64,000 nt of DNA, taken from DATBLE01 sp036555585. Its GTDB lineage: Bacteria > Actinomycetota > Thermoleophilia > Gaiellales > Gaiellaceae. The notes beneath the pieces were generated by a model. It ran no database searches and was not told the origin of the DNA. It was given only the letters and a program-made list of their open reading frames with translations. Where the stretch lies: contig DATBLE010000012.1 in the NCBI GenBank assembly GCA_036555585.1, positions 62,001-126,000 of the forward strand. The letters run 5' to 3'. This document shows positions 25,230 to 33,898 of this stretch, one piece after another. Both the position numbers and the translations under genes were made by a program. Position 1 is the stretch's first letter; each line of letters starts with the position of its first letter.

Positions 25230-25242
25230 TAAACAGTGTTCG
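25230..25242. promoter_or_regulatory. candidate half-site pair before the cupin gene
   Basis: TAAACA (25230) and TGTTCG (25237) lie one base apart, 21 bases upstream of the cupin GTG. They are weaker matches to the TGTTCA/TGAACA half-sites seen at 22393 and 23927. Confidence 0.35.
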
Positions 25243-25339
25243 CTGCGACTGTACGAACGACCGATTCGACGGTCAAGTTCTGGCAGCGGTCCCCGCCGCT
25301 CGGCAACGAGACCAGCGACGGTCCGGCGAGAATCGCGCG

Positions 25340-26161
25340 GTGGATCCCCTCGACGACGCGGCCAGGCGGGCGCAGCGGGCGTACGAAGCAGCCGCCGACA
25401 CCTACGACGCGCCCGCGAACGGCTTCTGGGCCCTGACCGGGCGCTCCACGGTCGACAGGCTCGAGCTCCCGCGGGGAGCGCGGGTCCTCGACCTGCCCTG
25501 CGGAACCGGCGCCTCGACGCTGCCGGCGGCGGAGGCGGTCGGGCCCGAGGGGACGGTCGTCGCCGTCGACCTCGCCGCCGGCCTGATCGAGCTGGCCAGT
25601 GCGAAGGCGCGTGAGGCTGGCCTGACCAACATCCGCTTCGTCCAGGCGGACATGCGGGCGACGGGCCTCGCCGATTGCGCGTTCGACGCCGTCGTCTGCG
25701 TGTTCGGGGTGTTCTTCGTCCCGGACCGGCGGTCGCTGATGCGCGAGCTGTGGCGGATGGTGAAACCCGGCGGGACGCTCGCCGTCACGTGCTGGGGCCC
25801 CCACGTGCTCGAGCCCGGCGCGACCGCGTTCTGGAACGCGGTCGGGAAGGTGCGAGCCGAGCTGGTGCGCGGCTTCAACCCCTGGGACGACCTCGTCAGC
25901 GTCGACCAGGTGGTCGAGCTCTACGCCTCGAGCGGCATCGACGGCGCGCAGGCGGACCTCGTCGAGGCGGCCCAGGCGCTGCGGTCGCCGGACGACTGGT
26001 GGCACGTCGTCATGGGCTCCGGCTTCCGCGGCACGGTCGAGGCGCTCGAGCCGCGCGAGCTGGTCGAGGTGCGCCGGGCCAACCTCGACGCGATGCGCGG
26101 CATCTCGGAGATCACCGTGTCGGCCGTCTACGGCCGGGCACGGAAGCCGCTCGCCGGCTGA
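25340..26161 (+). CDS. class I SAM-dependent methyltransferase
   Basis: GTG 25340; 273 residues. The SAM-binding motif I is VLDLPCGTGASTLPAAEAVG, followed by VVAVDLAAGLIELASAKA, a post-II stretch FVQADMRATGLADCAFDAVVCVFGVFFV and RMVKPGGTLAVTCWG. This is the UbiE/Methyltransf_11 type. The substrate is unknown. It is divergent from the cupin gene and converges on the SHOCT gene across a hairpin. Confidence 0.9.
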   Translation: MDPLDDAARRAQRAYEAAADTYDAPANGFWALTGRSTVDRLELPRGARVLDLPCGTGASTLPAAEAVGPEGTVVAVDLAAGLIELASAKAREAGLTNIRFVQADMRATGLADCAFDAVVCVFGVFFVPDRRSLMRELWRMVKPGGTLAVTCWGPHVLEPGATAFWNAVGKVRAELVRGFNPWDDLVSVDQVVELYASSGIDGAQADLVEAAQALRSPDDWWHVVMGSGFRGTVEALEPRELVEVRRANLDAMRGISEITVSAVYGRARKPLAG

Positions 26162-26163
26162 CC

Positions 26164-26192
26164 GGCCGCGGCGACTCGGCGCCGCCGCGGCC
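26164..26192. terminator. hairpin between convergent methyltransferase and SHOCT genes
   Basis: GGCCGCGGCG (26164-26173) pairs with CGCCGCGGCC (26183-26192) across a 9-base loop. It lies between two convergent stops and may serve both strands. Confidence 0.6.
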
Positions 26193-26216
26193 TACCGATC
26201 TACCGCCTCGACCGGC

Positions 26217-26606
26217 TCAGCCGAGCGCCTTCGCCTTGAGCTGGTCGAACTCGGCCTGCGTGATCGCGCCGCTGTCGAGCAGCTCCTTGCCCTTGGCGAT
26301 CTGCTCCGCCGAGTTGCCGGAGCCGGCCACGGACTTGACGTAGCTGTCCATCTGCGCCTGCTGCGCCTGGGCCTGCTGCATCCTCCGGTCGGCCATGCCG
26401 TGGCTGTTGACGATCAGGTAGACGAAGCAGCCGAGGAACGGCAGGAAGATCACGAAGATCGACCAGGCTGCCTTGCCCCAGCCGCTGACGTCGTGACGGC
26501 TGAAGAGGTCGCCGAACACGGCGAAGAGGAGCCAGAAGAACAGGATCCAGGCGAAGAGGACGAGCATCGTCCACATGACGTCGCCGAACGTGTAGTCAGC
26601 AAGCAT
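26217..26606 (-). CDS. SHOCT-domain membrane protein
   Basis: A 129-residue protein with two membrane helices (TMLVLFAWILFFWLLFAVFGDLF and AAWSIFVIFLPFLGCFVYLIV), a PLDc_N-like layout, then a Gln/Ala-rich linker and a C-terminal SHOCT motif (IAKGKELLDSGAITQAEFDQLKAKAL). ATG 26606 follows GGGAGG. SHOCT modules are short helical oligomerisation segments; no enzymatic role is implied. It is alone on its strand, 55 bases beyond the Ppx stop. Confidence 0.88.
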   Translation of the reverse strand: MLADYTFGDVMWTMLVLFAWILFFWLLFAVFGDLFSRHDVSGWGKAAWSIFVIFLPFLGCFVYLIVNSHGMADRRMQQAQAQQAQMDSYVKSVAGSGNSAEQIAKGKELLDSGAITQAEFDQLKAKALG

Positions 26607-26660
26607 CGAAGCCTCCCAAGTCGTGGTTGCACCCCCGAGAAAGCGAAGAATACGCCATCG

Positions 26661-27572
26661 CTACCGCCCGAATCGCTCGGCGAGCACGCCGTGGCGCAGC
26701 CCGCGGTCGCTCACGGTGAGCGAGTCTCGTCCGAGCCTGGCCAGGACCGTTCGGACGATGCAAGCGCCGGCGAGGATGACCTCGGCCCGCTTGGGCTGGA
26801 GGCCGACGATCCCGCGCCGCTCGTCGGCGGTGCGCGTCCGGTAGAGCTCGATCTGCCGGTCGACCTCGGCGGCCTCGAGGACGGCGCCCTGGATCACCTT
26901 CGGGTCGTACGTCGCGAGCTCGTGCTTCACGGCGGTGAGATTGGTGACCGCGCCGCCCATCCCGACGACCAGGTCGGGCGGCTCCCGGCCGTCCAGCCGG
27001 ACGAGGTCCGCGGCCATCGCCTCGCGAGCCGAGGCGAGCGTCTCCTCGTCGACGACCCCGTCGAGCCCGAAGCGCTCGGTGAACCGGATGGCGCCGACGT
27101 TCACGCTGAAGCGCTCGTCCACCTCGCCGGCGCGGCCGAAGGTGAACTGCGAGCTGCCGCCGCCGGTGTCGAAGACGACCAGCGTGCCCTCGTCGAGCTC
27201 GAGCGCGGAGGTCACGGCGAGGTAGGCGAGGCGGCTCTCCTCCTCGCCGGAGATCACCTCGACCTCGACGCCCGTGCGCTCCCGCACGGCCGCCAGGAAC
27301 ACCACGCTGTTGGACGCGATCCGCAGCCCCGCGGTGCCGACGGCCGCGAGCTCGGCGACGCCGGCCTCCCTCGCCTCGCCGACCATGCCCGCGATCGCCT
27401 CGACGGTGCGCTCCATCGGCGCCGCCTGGAGCTCGCCCCCGTCGTCGAGCCCCTCTCCGAGCCGCGTGACCTCGGAGCGGTCGACCACCGTCGTCCAGGA
27501 GCCGTCCGCCGCCCGCTCCGCGATCACGAACTTGACCGAGTTCGTGCCGACGTCGACGACGGCGTACCTCAC
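26661..27572 (-). CDS. Ppx/GppA exopolyphosphatase-family protein
   Basis: GTG 27572 overlaps the stop of the CYTH-like gene (GTGA); 303 residues. The actin-like ATPase fold motifs are visible: YAVVDVGTNSVKFVIAE at the start, GLRIASNSVVFLAAV, VISGEEESRLAYLAV, VVFDTGGGSSQFTFG and VVGMGGAVTNLTAV. Ppx/GppA enzymes hydrolyse polyphosphate or pppGpp. The length matches the short, two-domain (Ppx1-like) form. Coupled translation with two CYTH-like proteins suggests inorganic polyphosphate or triphosphate metabolism. Confidence 0.92.
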   Translation of the reverse strand: MRYAVVDVGTNSVKFVIAERAADGSWTTVVDRSEVTRLGEGLDDGGELQAAPMERTVEAIAGMVGEAREAGVAELAAVGTAGLRIASNSVVFLAAVRERTGVEVEVISGEEESRLAYLAVTSALELDEGTLVVFDTGGGSSQFTFGRAGEVDERFSVNVGAIRFTERFGLDGVVDEETLASAREAMAADLVRLDGREPPDLVVGMGGAVTNLTAVKHELATYDPKVIQGAVLEAAEVDRQIELYRTRTADERRGIVGLQPKRAEVILAGACIVRTVLARLGRDSLTVSDRGLRHGVLAERFGR

Positions 27573-28150
27573 GTGCCGAATCCGACCAGCGCCTTCAGCC
27601 CGCGGGCCAGGCAGACGTTCGGCCGCAGCGGGAGCCCCAGCTCCTGCACCGCGGCCACGACGAGCGCGGGGTCCTCCGACTCGATCGCGATCGTCCGCTT
27701 CGCTCCCTCGGCGGCCCGAATCTCGGAGAGCTCCGCCATCGCGCCGCCGACCGTGTAGTGCTGGCGGTGCTTGTGCACCTCCACGGCCCGCAGCTCGGGC
27801 GAGGGCTCGATCAGCTCCGCGACGAGCTGGTCGAGCGCGTACTCGCTGCGCTCGAGCGCCGGCGGCGCGACGCCGAGCGCGTCGAACACCTCCCTCACGC
27901 CTTCCGCGGCCAGCGGGTACTCGGCCTTCAGCACCGGCTTCCACTGCTCCAGCCCGTCGTCGTCCACGCCCTGGAGCCGCTTCACGTCCATCAGCCCGTC
28001 GCGCACCTTGACCGACGCGTCACTCGCCTTCGAGACGAGGTAGACCTCGTCGCTGTCCTGCACGCGCTCGGCCTCGAGCGCGGCGAGCCGGACGTCGGCC
28101 TCGCCGAAGTCGTCGCCGAACGTCCGCCACTCCCAGCGGGGGACGATCAC
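27569..28150 (-). CDS. divergent CYTH-like (triphosphate tunnel) protein
   Basis: GTG 28150; 193 residues. The beta strands alternate charged and hydrophobic residues (VPRWEWRTFG, DEVYLVSKASDASVKVRDGLMDVKRL, LEQWKPVLKAEYPL) and the C-terminal part reads AVEVHKHRQHYTVGGAMAELSEI, as in CYTH/ThTPase tunnel enzymes. The classic ExExK start is replaced by WEWR, so the family call is moderate. It is joined to both neighbours by GTGA overlaps and lies between a clearer CYTH gene and the Ppx gene. Confidence 0.6.
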   Translation of the reverse strand: MIVPRWEWRTFGDDFGEADVRLAALEAERVQDSDEVYLVSKASDASVKVRDGLMDVKRLQGVDDDGLEQWKPVLKAEYPLAAEGVREVFDALGVAPPALERSEYALDQLVAELIEPSPELRAVEVHKHRQHYTVGGAMAELSEIRAAEGAKRTIAIESEDPALVVAAVQELGLPLRPNVCLARGLKALVGFGT

Positions 28151-28911
28151 GACGGCTGCTTCAGCTGCTTCGCGAAGTACGTGAGCGCCTTGCGCGTCTT
28201 CGTCTGCTGCTCGCCCGAGACGTCGATGCCCCGTGCGGCGAGGAAGCCGCGCACCTCGGCGGCGACCTGGAAGGCCTCGCTCGTCTCGGCGCGCGTCGAG
28301 AGCTCGAGGATCCTGGAGCCGTCCGGGTAGATCCACATCTCGACGACCAACCGGCGCCCGAGCTCCTTCGGCGTGATCCGCAGCTTGAGCACGAAGATGG
28401 GGCCCAGCACCGAGAGGTCCTCGAGCTCGATCCCGTCCACGTGCGCGGCGTAGAAGGCCCGCTGCTCCTTGGAGAGCAGCTTGCGCAGCGGGCGCTCGCC
28501 GCGCACGGTGCCGAGCACGTCGGTCGGCGTACCCTTCATCGTGCCGGAGCAGACGAAGCCGCCCGGGAGCGCGTCGACCTCGACGCGGAAGCCCGCCGAG
28601 CGCCGCAGCTCCTCCGGCAGCTCCGCCGGCACGACCGGTCGCAGCTTGACGATCGAGTCCTCCCCCTTGCCCTGGATCCGGCGGGCGCGGACGACGACGC
28701 CCTGCTTGTCCAGCGCGAGGTCGGGAGTGTCGAAGAAGAACACCTGCCGGATCTGGGCCTCCAGCGGGTCGAGGCCGAGCGCGCGGATCGTCGAGATCTG
28801 GTCGGACTCGGGGACGGTCAGCTTCAGCTCGACGCTGTCGGCCTCCTTGACCAGCGCGAGCAATTCCTGGATCTGCTCGCCGGAGAGGGCGGGGGCTGTC
28901 GTCGTTGCCAT
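28147..28911 (-). CDS. CYTH-domain protein (triphosphate tunnel family)
   Basis: ATG 28911; 254 residues. A CYTH signature is visible: SVELKLTVPE near the start, then QVFFFDTPDLALDKQGVVVRARR, SIVKLRPVVP and VEMWIYPDGSRILELSTR. These basic and acidic strands line the tunnel that binds triphosphate or polyphosphate in the family. The C-terminal 60 residues are helical and not a CHAD domain. Its TGA overlaps the GTG of the second CYTH-like gene, and it starts 15 bases after the ABC exporter stop. Confidence 0.8.
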   Translation of the reverse strand: MATTTAPALSGEQIQELLALVKEADSVELKLTVPESDQISTIRALGLDPLEAQIRQVFFFDTPDLALDKQGVVVRARRIQGKGEDSIVKLRPVVPAELPEELRRSAGFRVEVDALPGGFVCSGTMKGTPTDVLGTVRGERPLRKLLSKEQRAFYAAHVDGIELEDLSVLGPIFVLKLRITPKELGRRLVVEMWIYPDGSRILELSTRAETSEAFQVAAEVRGFLAARGIDVSGEQQTKTRKALTYFAKQLKQPS

Positions 28912-28925
28912 CGAGGCTCCTTCGG

Positions 28926-30710
28926 TCAGGGCGCCGCCGGAGTGGCGTCGCCGCGGAACTGGCTCATGTACAGGTCGTGGTAGAAGCCGCCGGCAGCCAT
29001 CAGCTCGTCGTGGCTGCCGACGTCGACGACGCGGCCGTCGTTGATCGCGACGATCACGTCCGAGTCGCGGATCGTGGAGAGCCGGTGCGCGATCACGAAG
29101 CTCGTCCGGCCCTTCATCATCGTCGTCAGAGCCTCCTGGAGCGCCCGCTCGGTGCGCGTGTCGACGCTCGAGGTCGCCTCGTCCAGGATCAGGACCGGGC
29201 GGTTGGCGAGCACGATCCGCGCGATCGTGATCAGCTGCCGCTGGCCCTGGCTCAGGTTCGACCCGCCGCCGGAGAGCACGGTGTCGTACCCGTCCGGCAG
29301 GCGGGTGATGAAGCCGTCCGCGCTGGCGGCCTTCGCCGCCGCGATGCACTCCTCGTCGGTCGCCTCCAGGCGCGCGTAGCGGATGTTCGCCATCACGGTG
29401 TCGGAGAAGAGATAAGGCTCCTGGAGCACCATCCCGACCAGCTCGCGCAGGCTGTTCGTGGTCACGTCGTAGATGCTCGCGCCGTCGAGTCGGATGTCCC
29501 CCGCCTGGATGTCGTAGTAGCGGGTGATCACGTTGATGATCGTGCTCTTGCCCGCCCCGGTCGGGCCGACCAGTCCGATCTTCTGACCCGGCTTCGCCGT
29601 CAGCGAGACGTCGTGGAGGATCGGCACGCCGGGGACGTAGGAGAAGTCGACGTGGTCCATGACCACGTGACCGTCGAGCTTCTCGACGTCGTGCGAGCGC
29701 GGCGTGTCGACGATCTCGGGGCGCTCGTCCAGGATCTCGAACACGCGGGTCGCGCCGGCCCTGGCCTGGAGCGCCATGTTCAGGATCTGCGCGAACTGGT
29801 TGAGCGGCCGCGCGAACATGCGCGCGAAGATGAAGAACGAGGCCACCGTGCCGACGCTGACGGTGCCCCTGATCGAGAGCCACCCGCCGGCGAGGGCGAC
29901 GAGCGCGACGTCGAGGTTGGACAGCATCGCCGACAGCGGCATCGCGGTGAGCGCGACGAAGTTCGCGCGGACGCCGGCAGTGCGCGCCTCGTCGGAGAGC
30001 TGCTCGAGCTTGGCCGCCGCGCGATCCTCCACCAGGTACGCCTTGACCGTGCGGTCGCCGGTGATCAGCTCCTCGGCCGCGCCGTTGAGCGCGCCCGTGC
30101 GCTCCTGGAGCACGGAGAACGCCGGGCCGGAGAAGTGCGACGTGAGCTGCATCAGCACGAGGATCAGCGGTGCGATCAGCACGACGGCGATCGACAGCTG
30201 CCACGACACCCAGAACATCAGCACGGTCGTGATCAGGAGCGTGAACGCCGAGTTGATCGCCGGGTACAGCCCCTTGTCGAACAGCTGGCCGACCGAGTCC
30301 ATGTCGTTCGTGATCCGGCTCATCAGGTCGCCGATCGGCTGGCGGTCGAAGAACCGCAGCGACAGGGTCTGCGTGTGCTCGAAGACGTCCTTGCGCAGGC
30401 GATACATGGCGTCCTGGGCGGCGACGGCGAGGATCCGGCCGCCGGACCACATGCCGAGGAACCCGCCGGCCGCGAACGCGAGCATGATCAGCAGGTCGAT
30501 CGCGAGCTGCGTCTTGTCCCCGTCCGCGATCGAGCCGTTGATGATCCTGCCGACCTGGACCGCCGGGATCAGCGCCAGCGCCGTGCCCGCGAAGCTGAGC
30601 ACCATCGTCAGCACGAGCCGGCCGCGCGCGGCGAGCAGGTAGTGGAACAGCCGGCGCAGCGGCTTCTGCTGCTTCTGCTCGGGAACGCGGCTGAGGGTCG
30701 TTTCGGGCAT
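28926..30710 (-). CDS. ABC exporter half-transporter, canonical ATPase site
   Basis: 594 residues: six membrane helices (about 20-310) then an ATPase domain with Walker A GPTGAGKST, signature LSQGQRQLITIARIV, Walker B VLILDEATSSVD and the H-loop IAHRLSTIRD. The catalytic glutamate and switch histidine are present. Its ATG shares one base with the TAA of the other half (TAATG), so the two are translated together and probably form a heterodimer. Multidrug or lipid export is likely; the substrate is not readable. Confidence 0.92.
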   Translation of the reverse strand: MPETTLSRVPEQKQQKPLRRLFHYLLAARGRLVLTMVLSFAGTALALIPAVQVGRIINGSIADGDKTQLAIDLLIMLAFAAGGFLGMWSGGRILAVAAQDAMYRLRKDVFEHTQTLSLRFFDRQPIGDLMSRITNDMDSVGQLFDKGLYPAINSAFTLLITTVLMFWVSWQLSIAVVLIAPLILVLMQLTSHFSGPAFSVLQERTGALNGAAEELITGDRTVKAYLVEDRAAAKLEQLSDEARTAGVRANFVALTAMPLSAMLSNLDVALVALAGGWLSIRGTVSVGTVASFFIFARMFARPLNQFAQILNMALQARAGATRVFEILDERPEIVDTPRSHDVEKLDGHVVMDHVDFSYVPGVPILHDVSLTAKPGQKIGLVGPTGAGKSTIINVITRYYDIQAGDIRLDGASIYDVTTNSLRELVGMVLQEPYLFSDTVMANIRYARLEATDEECIAAAKAASADGFITRLPDGYDTVLSGGGSNLSQGQRQLITIARIVLANRPVLILDEATSSVDTRTERALQEALTTMMKGRTSFVIAHRLSTIRDSDVIVAINDGRVVDVGSHDELMAAGGFYHDLYMSQFRGDATPAAP

Positions 30711-32491
30711 TACGCAGGCACCGGCCCCAGCTGGGACTCGTAGATCGACCGGTATTCGGGACTCGACGCGAGCAGCTCCTTGTGGCTGCCCTTGGCGACG
30801 ATCCGCCCTTCCTCGAGCACGACGATGAGGTCGGCGGTCAGCACCGCGCTGATCCGCTGGGCGACAAGGAAGACCGTGCTGTCGCCCATCAGCTCCTGGA
30901 TCGCGTCCTGGACGCGGCCCTCGGTGGCGACGTCGAGCGCGCTCGTGGTGTCGTCGAGGATCAGGATCCGCGGCCTGCGCACGAGCGCGCGGGCGATCGA
31001 GAGGCGCTGGCGCTGCCCGCCGGAGAAGTTCGCGCCGCGGCGCTTGACCTCGCCGCGGTAGCCGTCCGGGCGGTCCTCGACGAACCCGGCGGCCTCGGCG
31101 GCGCGGGCGGCGGTGACGACGTCGATCGCACCCTTCTCCGGGTCGGCGCCGAACTCCAGATTCTCGTCGATCGTCCCGCTGAACAGGCTCGGCTGCTGCA
31201 GCGCGGGCGTGACCGTCTCGAGCAGCGACCGCCGCGAGACTTCGCGCACGTCGACGCCGTCGATCGTCACCCGCCCGCCGGTCACGTCGTAGAAGCGCGC
31301 GAGCAGGTTGACGAGCGTCGACTTGCCCGAGCCGGTCGCGCCGAGAATCGCCACCACCTGCCCCGGCTCGGCGACCAGGTCGATGCCGCTCAGCACCGGG
31401 CTCTCGTTCGGCTTCCCGTCCTTGCCGACGTAGGAGAAGCTGACGTCCTCGAACGTCACACGACCCTTCACCTCGCCGCCGGCGGCCTCGGCCAGGGTCG
31501 GGGCGCCTGGCTTGTCCTGCACGTCCGGCTCCTGCTCGAGCACCTCGATCACCCGGCCGACGGACGAGTCGGCAGAGGCCATCTGCGGCAGCAGCACCGA
31601 CAGGAGGACGAGCGGGATCATCACCGCGACCAGGTAGTTCAGGAGCACGAACACCGACCCGAGCTCGATCTTCCCGTCGATCACGAGGTCGCCGCCGACC
31701 CACAGCGCTCCGGCGAGGCCGAGGTTGATCACCAGCAGAAGCGCGGGATTGAGGAAGGCGGCCGAGCTCTGAGCCGCCGTCGCCGCCTTCTGGAGGGCGA
31801 CGTTCTCCCGGTCGAAGCGGGCGTTCTCGTAGTCGCGCCGGACGAACGCCTGGACGACGCGGACGCCCGCCATGTTCTCCTGGAGCACCTGGTTGAGCCC
31901 GTCGAAGCGCGAGAGGACGCTGCGGTACAGCGGCGCGCCCTTCAGCTGGTAGAAGGCCAGCACCGCGATCGTCACCGGCAGGAAGACGAGCATCACCAGC
32001 GCGAGCCGGACGTCGACCCAGAGCAGGATCAGGATCGCCCCGACGATCATCAGCGGCGCGCGCAGCAGCGTCGTCACGCTGCTCGTGGTCATCACGCGGA
32101 CCTGATTCACGTCGGTCGTCAGCCGCACGAGCAGGTCGCTGGTCTCGAGCCGGTCGACGTTGCCCCACGAGAGCTCGGCGATCCGCCGGTAGAGGCGCAG
32201 CCGCAGGCGGTGCCCGACCCCCTCGCCGACCTGAGCCGCATACCAGGAGCAGGCGGTGGCGAAGACCATGCTCGCGATCGAGAACACCGCCATGTACAGC
32301 GAGCCCTTGATCACCTTGTCGAAGTTGCCGGCGAGGATCCCGTTGTTGACGATCTGCCTGATCGCCAGCGGGATCGCGAGGTCGAAGATCACCTGGCCGA
32401 GCAGCGCCCCCTGCGAGAGCAGCAGGCACGTGCGGGCCCGAGGGTCGGCCCACATGGCGCGGAGCAGCGTGCGGAGGTTGGATGCGTGCAC
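30710..32491 (-). CDS. ABC exporter half-transporter, degenerate ATPase site
   Basis: 593 residues with the same layout as its partner. Walker A GATGSGKST and signature FSGGQRQRLSIARAL are intact, but Walker B ends ILILDDTTSALD with aspartate in place of the catalytic glutamate, and the H-loop reads VAQRISAV with glutamine for histidine. This is the pattern of heterodimeric exporters with one non-hydrolysing site. The start codon 32491 is about 160 bases from the divergent arc operon. Confidence 0.92.
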   Translation of the reverse strand: MHASNLRTLLRAMWADPRARTCLLLSQGALLGQVIFDLAIPLAIRQIVNNGILAGNFDKVIKGSLYMAVFSIASMVFATACSWYAAQVGEGVGHRLRLRLYRRIAELSWGNVDRLETSDLLVRLTTDVNQVRVMTTSSVTTLLRAPLMIVGAILILLWVDVRLALVMLVFLPVTIAVLAFYQLKGAPLYRSVLSRFDGLNQVLQENMAGVRVVQAFVRRDYENARFDRENVALQKAATAAQSSAAFLNPALLLVINLGLAGALWVGGDLVIDGKIELGSVFVLLNYLVAVMIPLVLLSVLLPQMASADSSVGRVIEVLEQEPDVQDKPGAPTLAEAAGGEVKGRVTFEDVSFSYVGKDGKPNESPVLSGIDLVAEPGQVVAILGATGSGKSTLVNLLARFYDVTGGRVTIDGVDVREVSRRSLLETVTPALQQPSLFSGTIDENLEFGADPEKGAIDVVTAARAAEAAGFVEDRPDGYRGEVKRRGANFSGGQRQRLSIARALVRRPRILILDDTTSALDVATEGRVQDAIQELMGDSTVFLVAQRISAVLTADLIVVLEEGRIVAKGSHKELLASSPEYRSIYESQLGPVPA

Positions 32492-32654
32492 TCCCGGTAC
32501 CGCAGCCCAGTCTGTGCGGCGGAGGCGTCCGGCACGTCATCCAGGTGGGATGATGAGAACGAGCCCGGGGCGGAGATAGGGTTGGCGCCGTGGTTGCCGC
32601 GCCCACGCGTTCGTCGCAGCCGCCCGACACGCGCCCGCGAAAGGAGATGACGCC

Positions 32655-33887
32655 ATGAGCGCCCCTGCCACGACCGCACTCGGAGTCCACTCCGAGGTGG
32701 GGACCCTCCGTACCGTGATCGTCCACCGGCCCGACGTCGCGCACGAGCGCCTCTCGCCGACGAACTGCCACGAGCTGCTCTTCGACGACGTGATCTGGGT
32801 GCGGCGCGCCCGGCAGGAGCACGACGCCTTCGTCGACCTGATGCGCGAGTTCGGCGTCGAGGTGCTGCTCTTCCACGACCTGCTCGCCGAGACGCTCGAG
32901 GACGCGAAGGCGCGGAAGTGGGTGCTCGAGCGGCGGCTGCGTCCCGAGGAGGTGACCGCGATCTTCTCGGAGCCGCTGACCGAGTGGGCGACCGGCCTCC
33001 CCGCCGCCGAGCTGGCGACGATCCTCACCGGCGGCCTGACCGAGCAGGACCTGCCGGAGGAGATCCGCAAGACGATCGGCCCGGCGATGCAGCCGACCGA
33101 CTTCGTGCTCCCGCCGCTCCCCAACCAGCTCTTCATGCGCGACACGAGCGCCTGGCTGTACGGCGGCGTCTCGATCAACCAGATGTTCTGGCCCGCCCGC
33201 CAGCACGAGACGCTCAACCTGGAGGCCGTCTACCGGTTCCACCCGCGGTTCGCCGGCGCCGACTTCGAGATCTGGTACGGCGGCTTCGACCACGACTGGG
33301 GCACCGCTTCGATCGAGGGCGGCGACATGATGCCGGCCGGGAACGGCGTCGTCCTCGTCGGGATGGGCGAGCGCTCGACCGCGAAGGCGGTCAGCATCCT
33401 CGCCGAGAACCTCTTCGCGAAGGACGCGGCGCGGCTCGTGGTCGGCGCGCAGATGCCGCGTGAACGCGCGGCCATGCACCTCGACACGGTCTTCACGATG
33501 TGCGACCGCGACGTGGTCACGATCTACAAGCCGGTCGTCGACACGATCCTGCCGATCCTGTTCACGCCGGACGGCGACGGCGGGGTCAAGGCCGAGGTCT
33601 CCGAGGACTCGTTCCTCGACGTCGTCAAGGCCGAGCTGGGGCTCGAGCGCTGGAAGGTCGTCCCCACCGGCGGCGACGAGTTCGAGGCCGAGCGCGAGCA
33701 GTGGGACGACGGCAACAACGTCGTCGCCCTCGCCCCTGGCGTCGTCGTCGGCTACGAGCGCAACGAGGCGACGATCCGCCGGATGGAGAAGGCCGGCGTC
33801 GAGGTCCGCGCGATCTCCGGCTCGGAGCTCGGCCGCGGCCGGGGCGGCGGCCACTGCATGACCTGCCCAGTCGTTCGCGAGCCCTGA
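32655..33887 (+). CDS. arcA: arginine deiminase
   Basis: 410 residues; ATG 32655 follows GAAAGGAGATGACGCC. Converts arginine to citrulline and ammonia in the cytoplasm. The guanidine-modifying fold motifs are all visible: FMRDTS, the catalytic-acid region IEGGDMM, MHLDTVFTM with the active histidine, and the C-terminal GRGRGGGHCMTCP with nucleophile Cys401. Length matches the family. First gene of the operon; the OTC gene begins 11 bases after its stop. Confidence 0.97.
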   Translation: MSAPATTALGVHSEVGTLRTVIVHRPDVAHERLSPTNCHELLFDDVIWVRRARQEHDAFVDLMREFGVEVLLFHDLLAETLEDAKARKWVLERRLRPEEVTAIFSEPLTEWATGLPAAELATILTGGLTEQDLPEEIRKTIGPAMQPTDFVLPPLPNQLFMRDTSAWLYGGVSINQMFWPARQHETLNLEAVYRFHPRFAGADFEIWYGGFDHDWGTASIEGGDMMPAGNGVVLVGMGERSTAKAVSILAENLFAKDAARLVVGAQMPRERAAMHLDTVFTMCDRDVVTIYKPVVDTILPILFTPDGDGGVKAEVSEDSFLDVVKAELGLERWKVVPTGGDEFEAEREQWDDGNNVVALAPGVVVGYERNEATIRRMEKAGVEVRAISGSELGRGRGGGHCMTCPVVREP

Positions 33888-33898
33888 AAGGAGACGCG

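Noticed and set aside
28926..33854. 1642-codon minus-strand frame running back over arcA
   Set aside because: Only the part from ATG 30710 on is the ABC exporter; the rest is antisense to arcA and out of frame with the second exporter gene.
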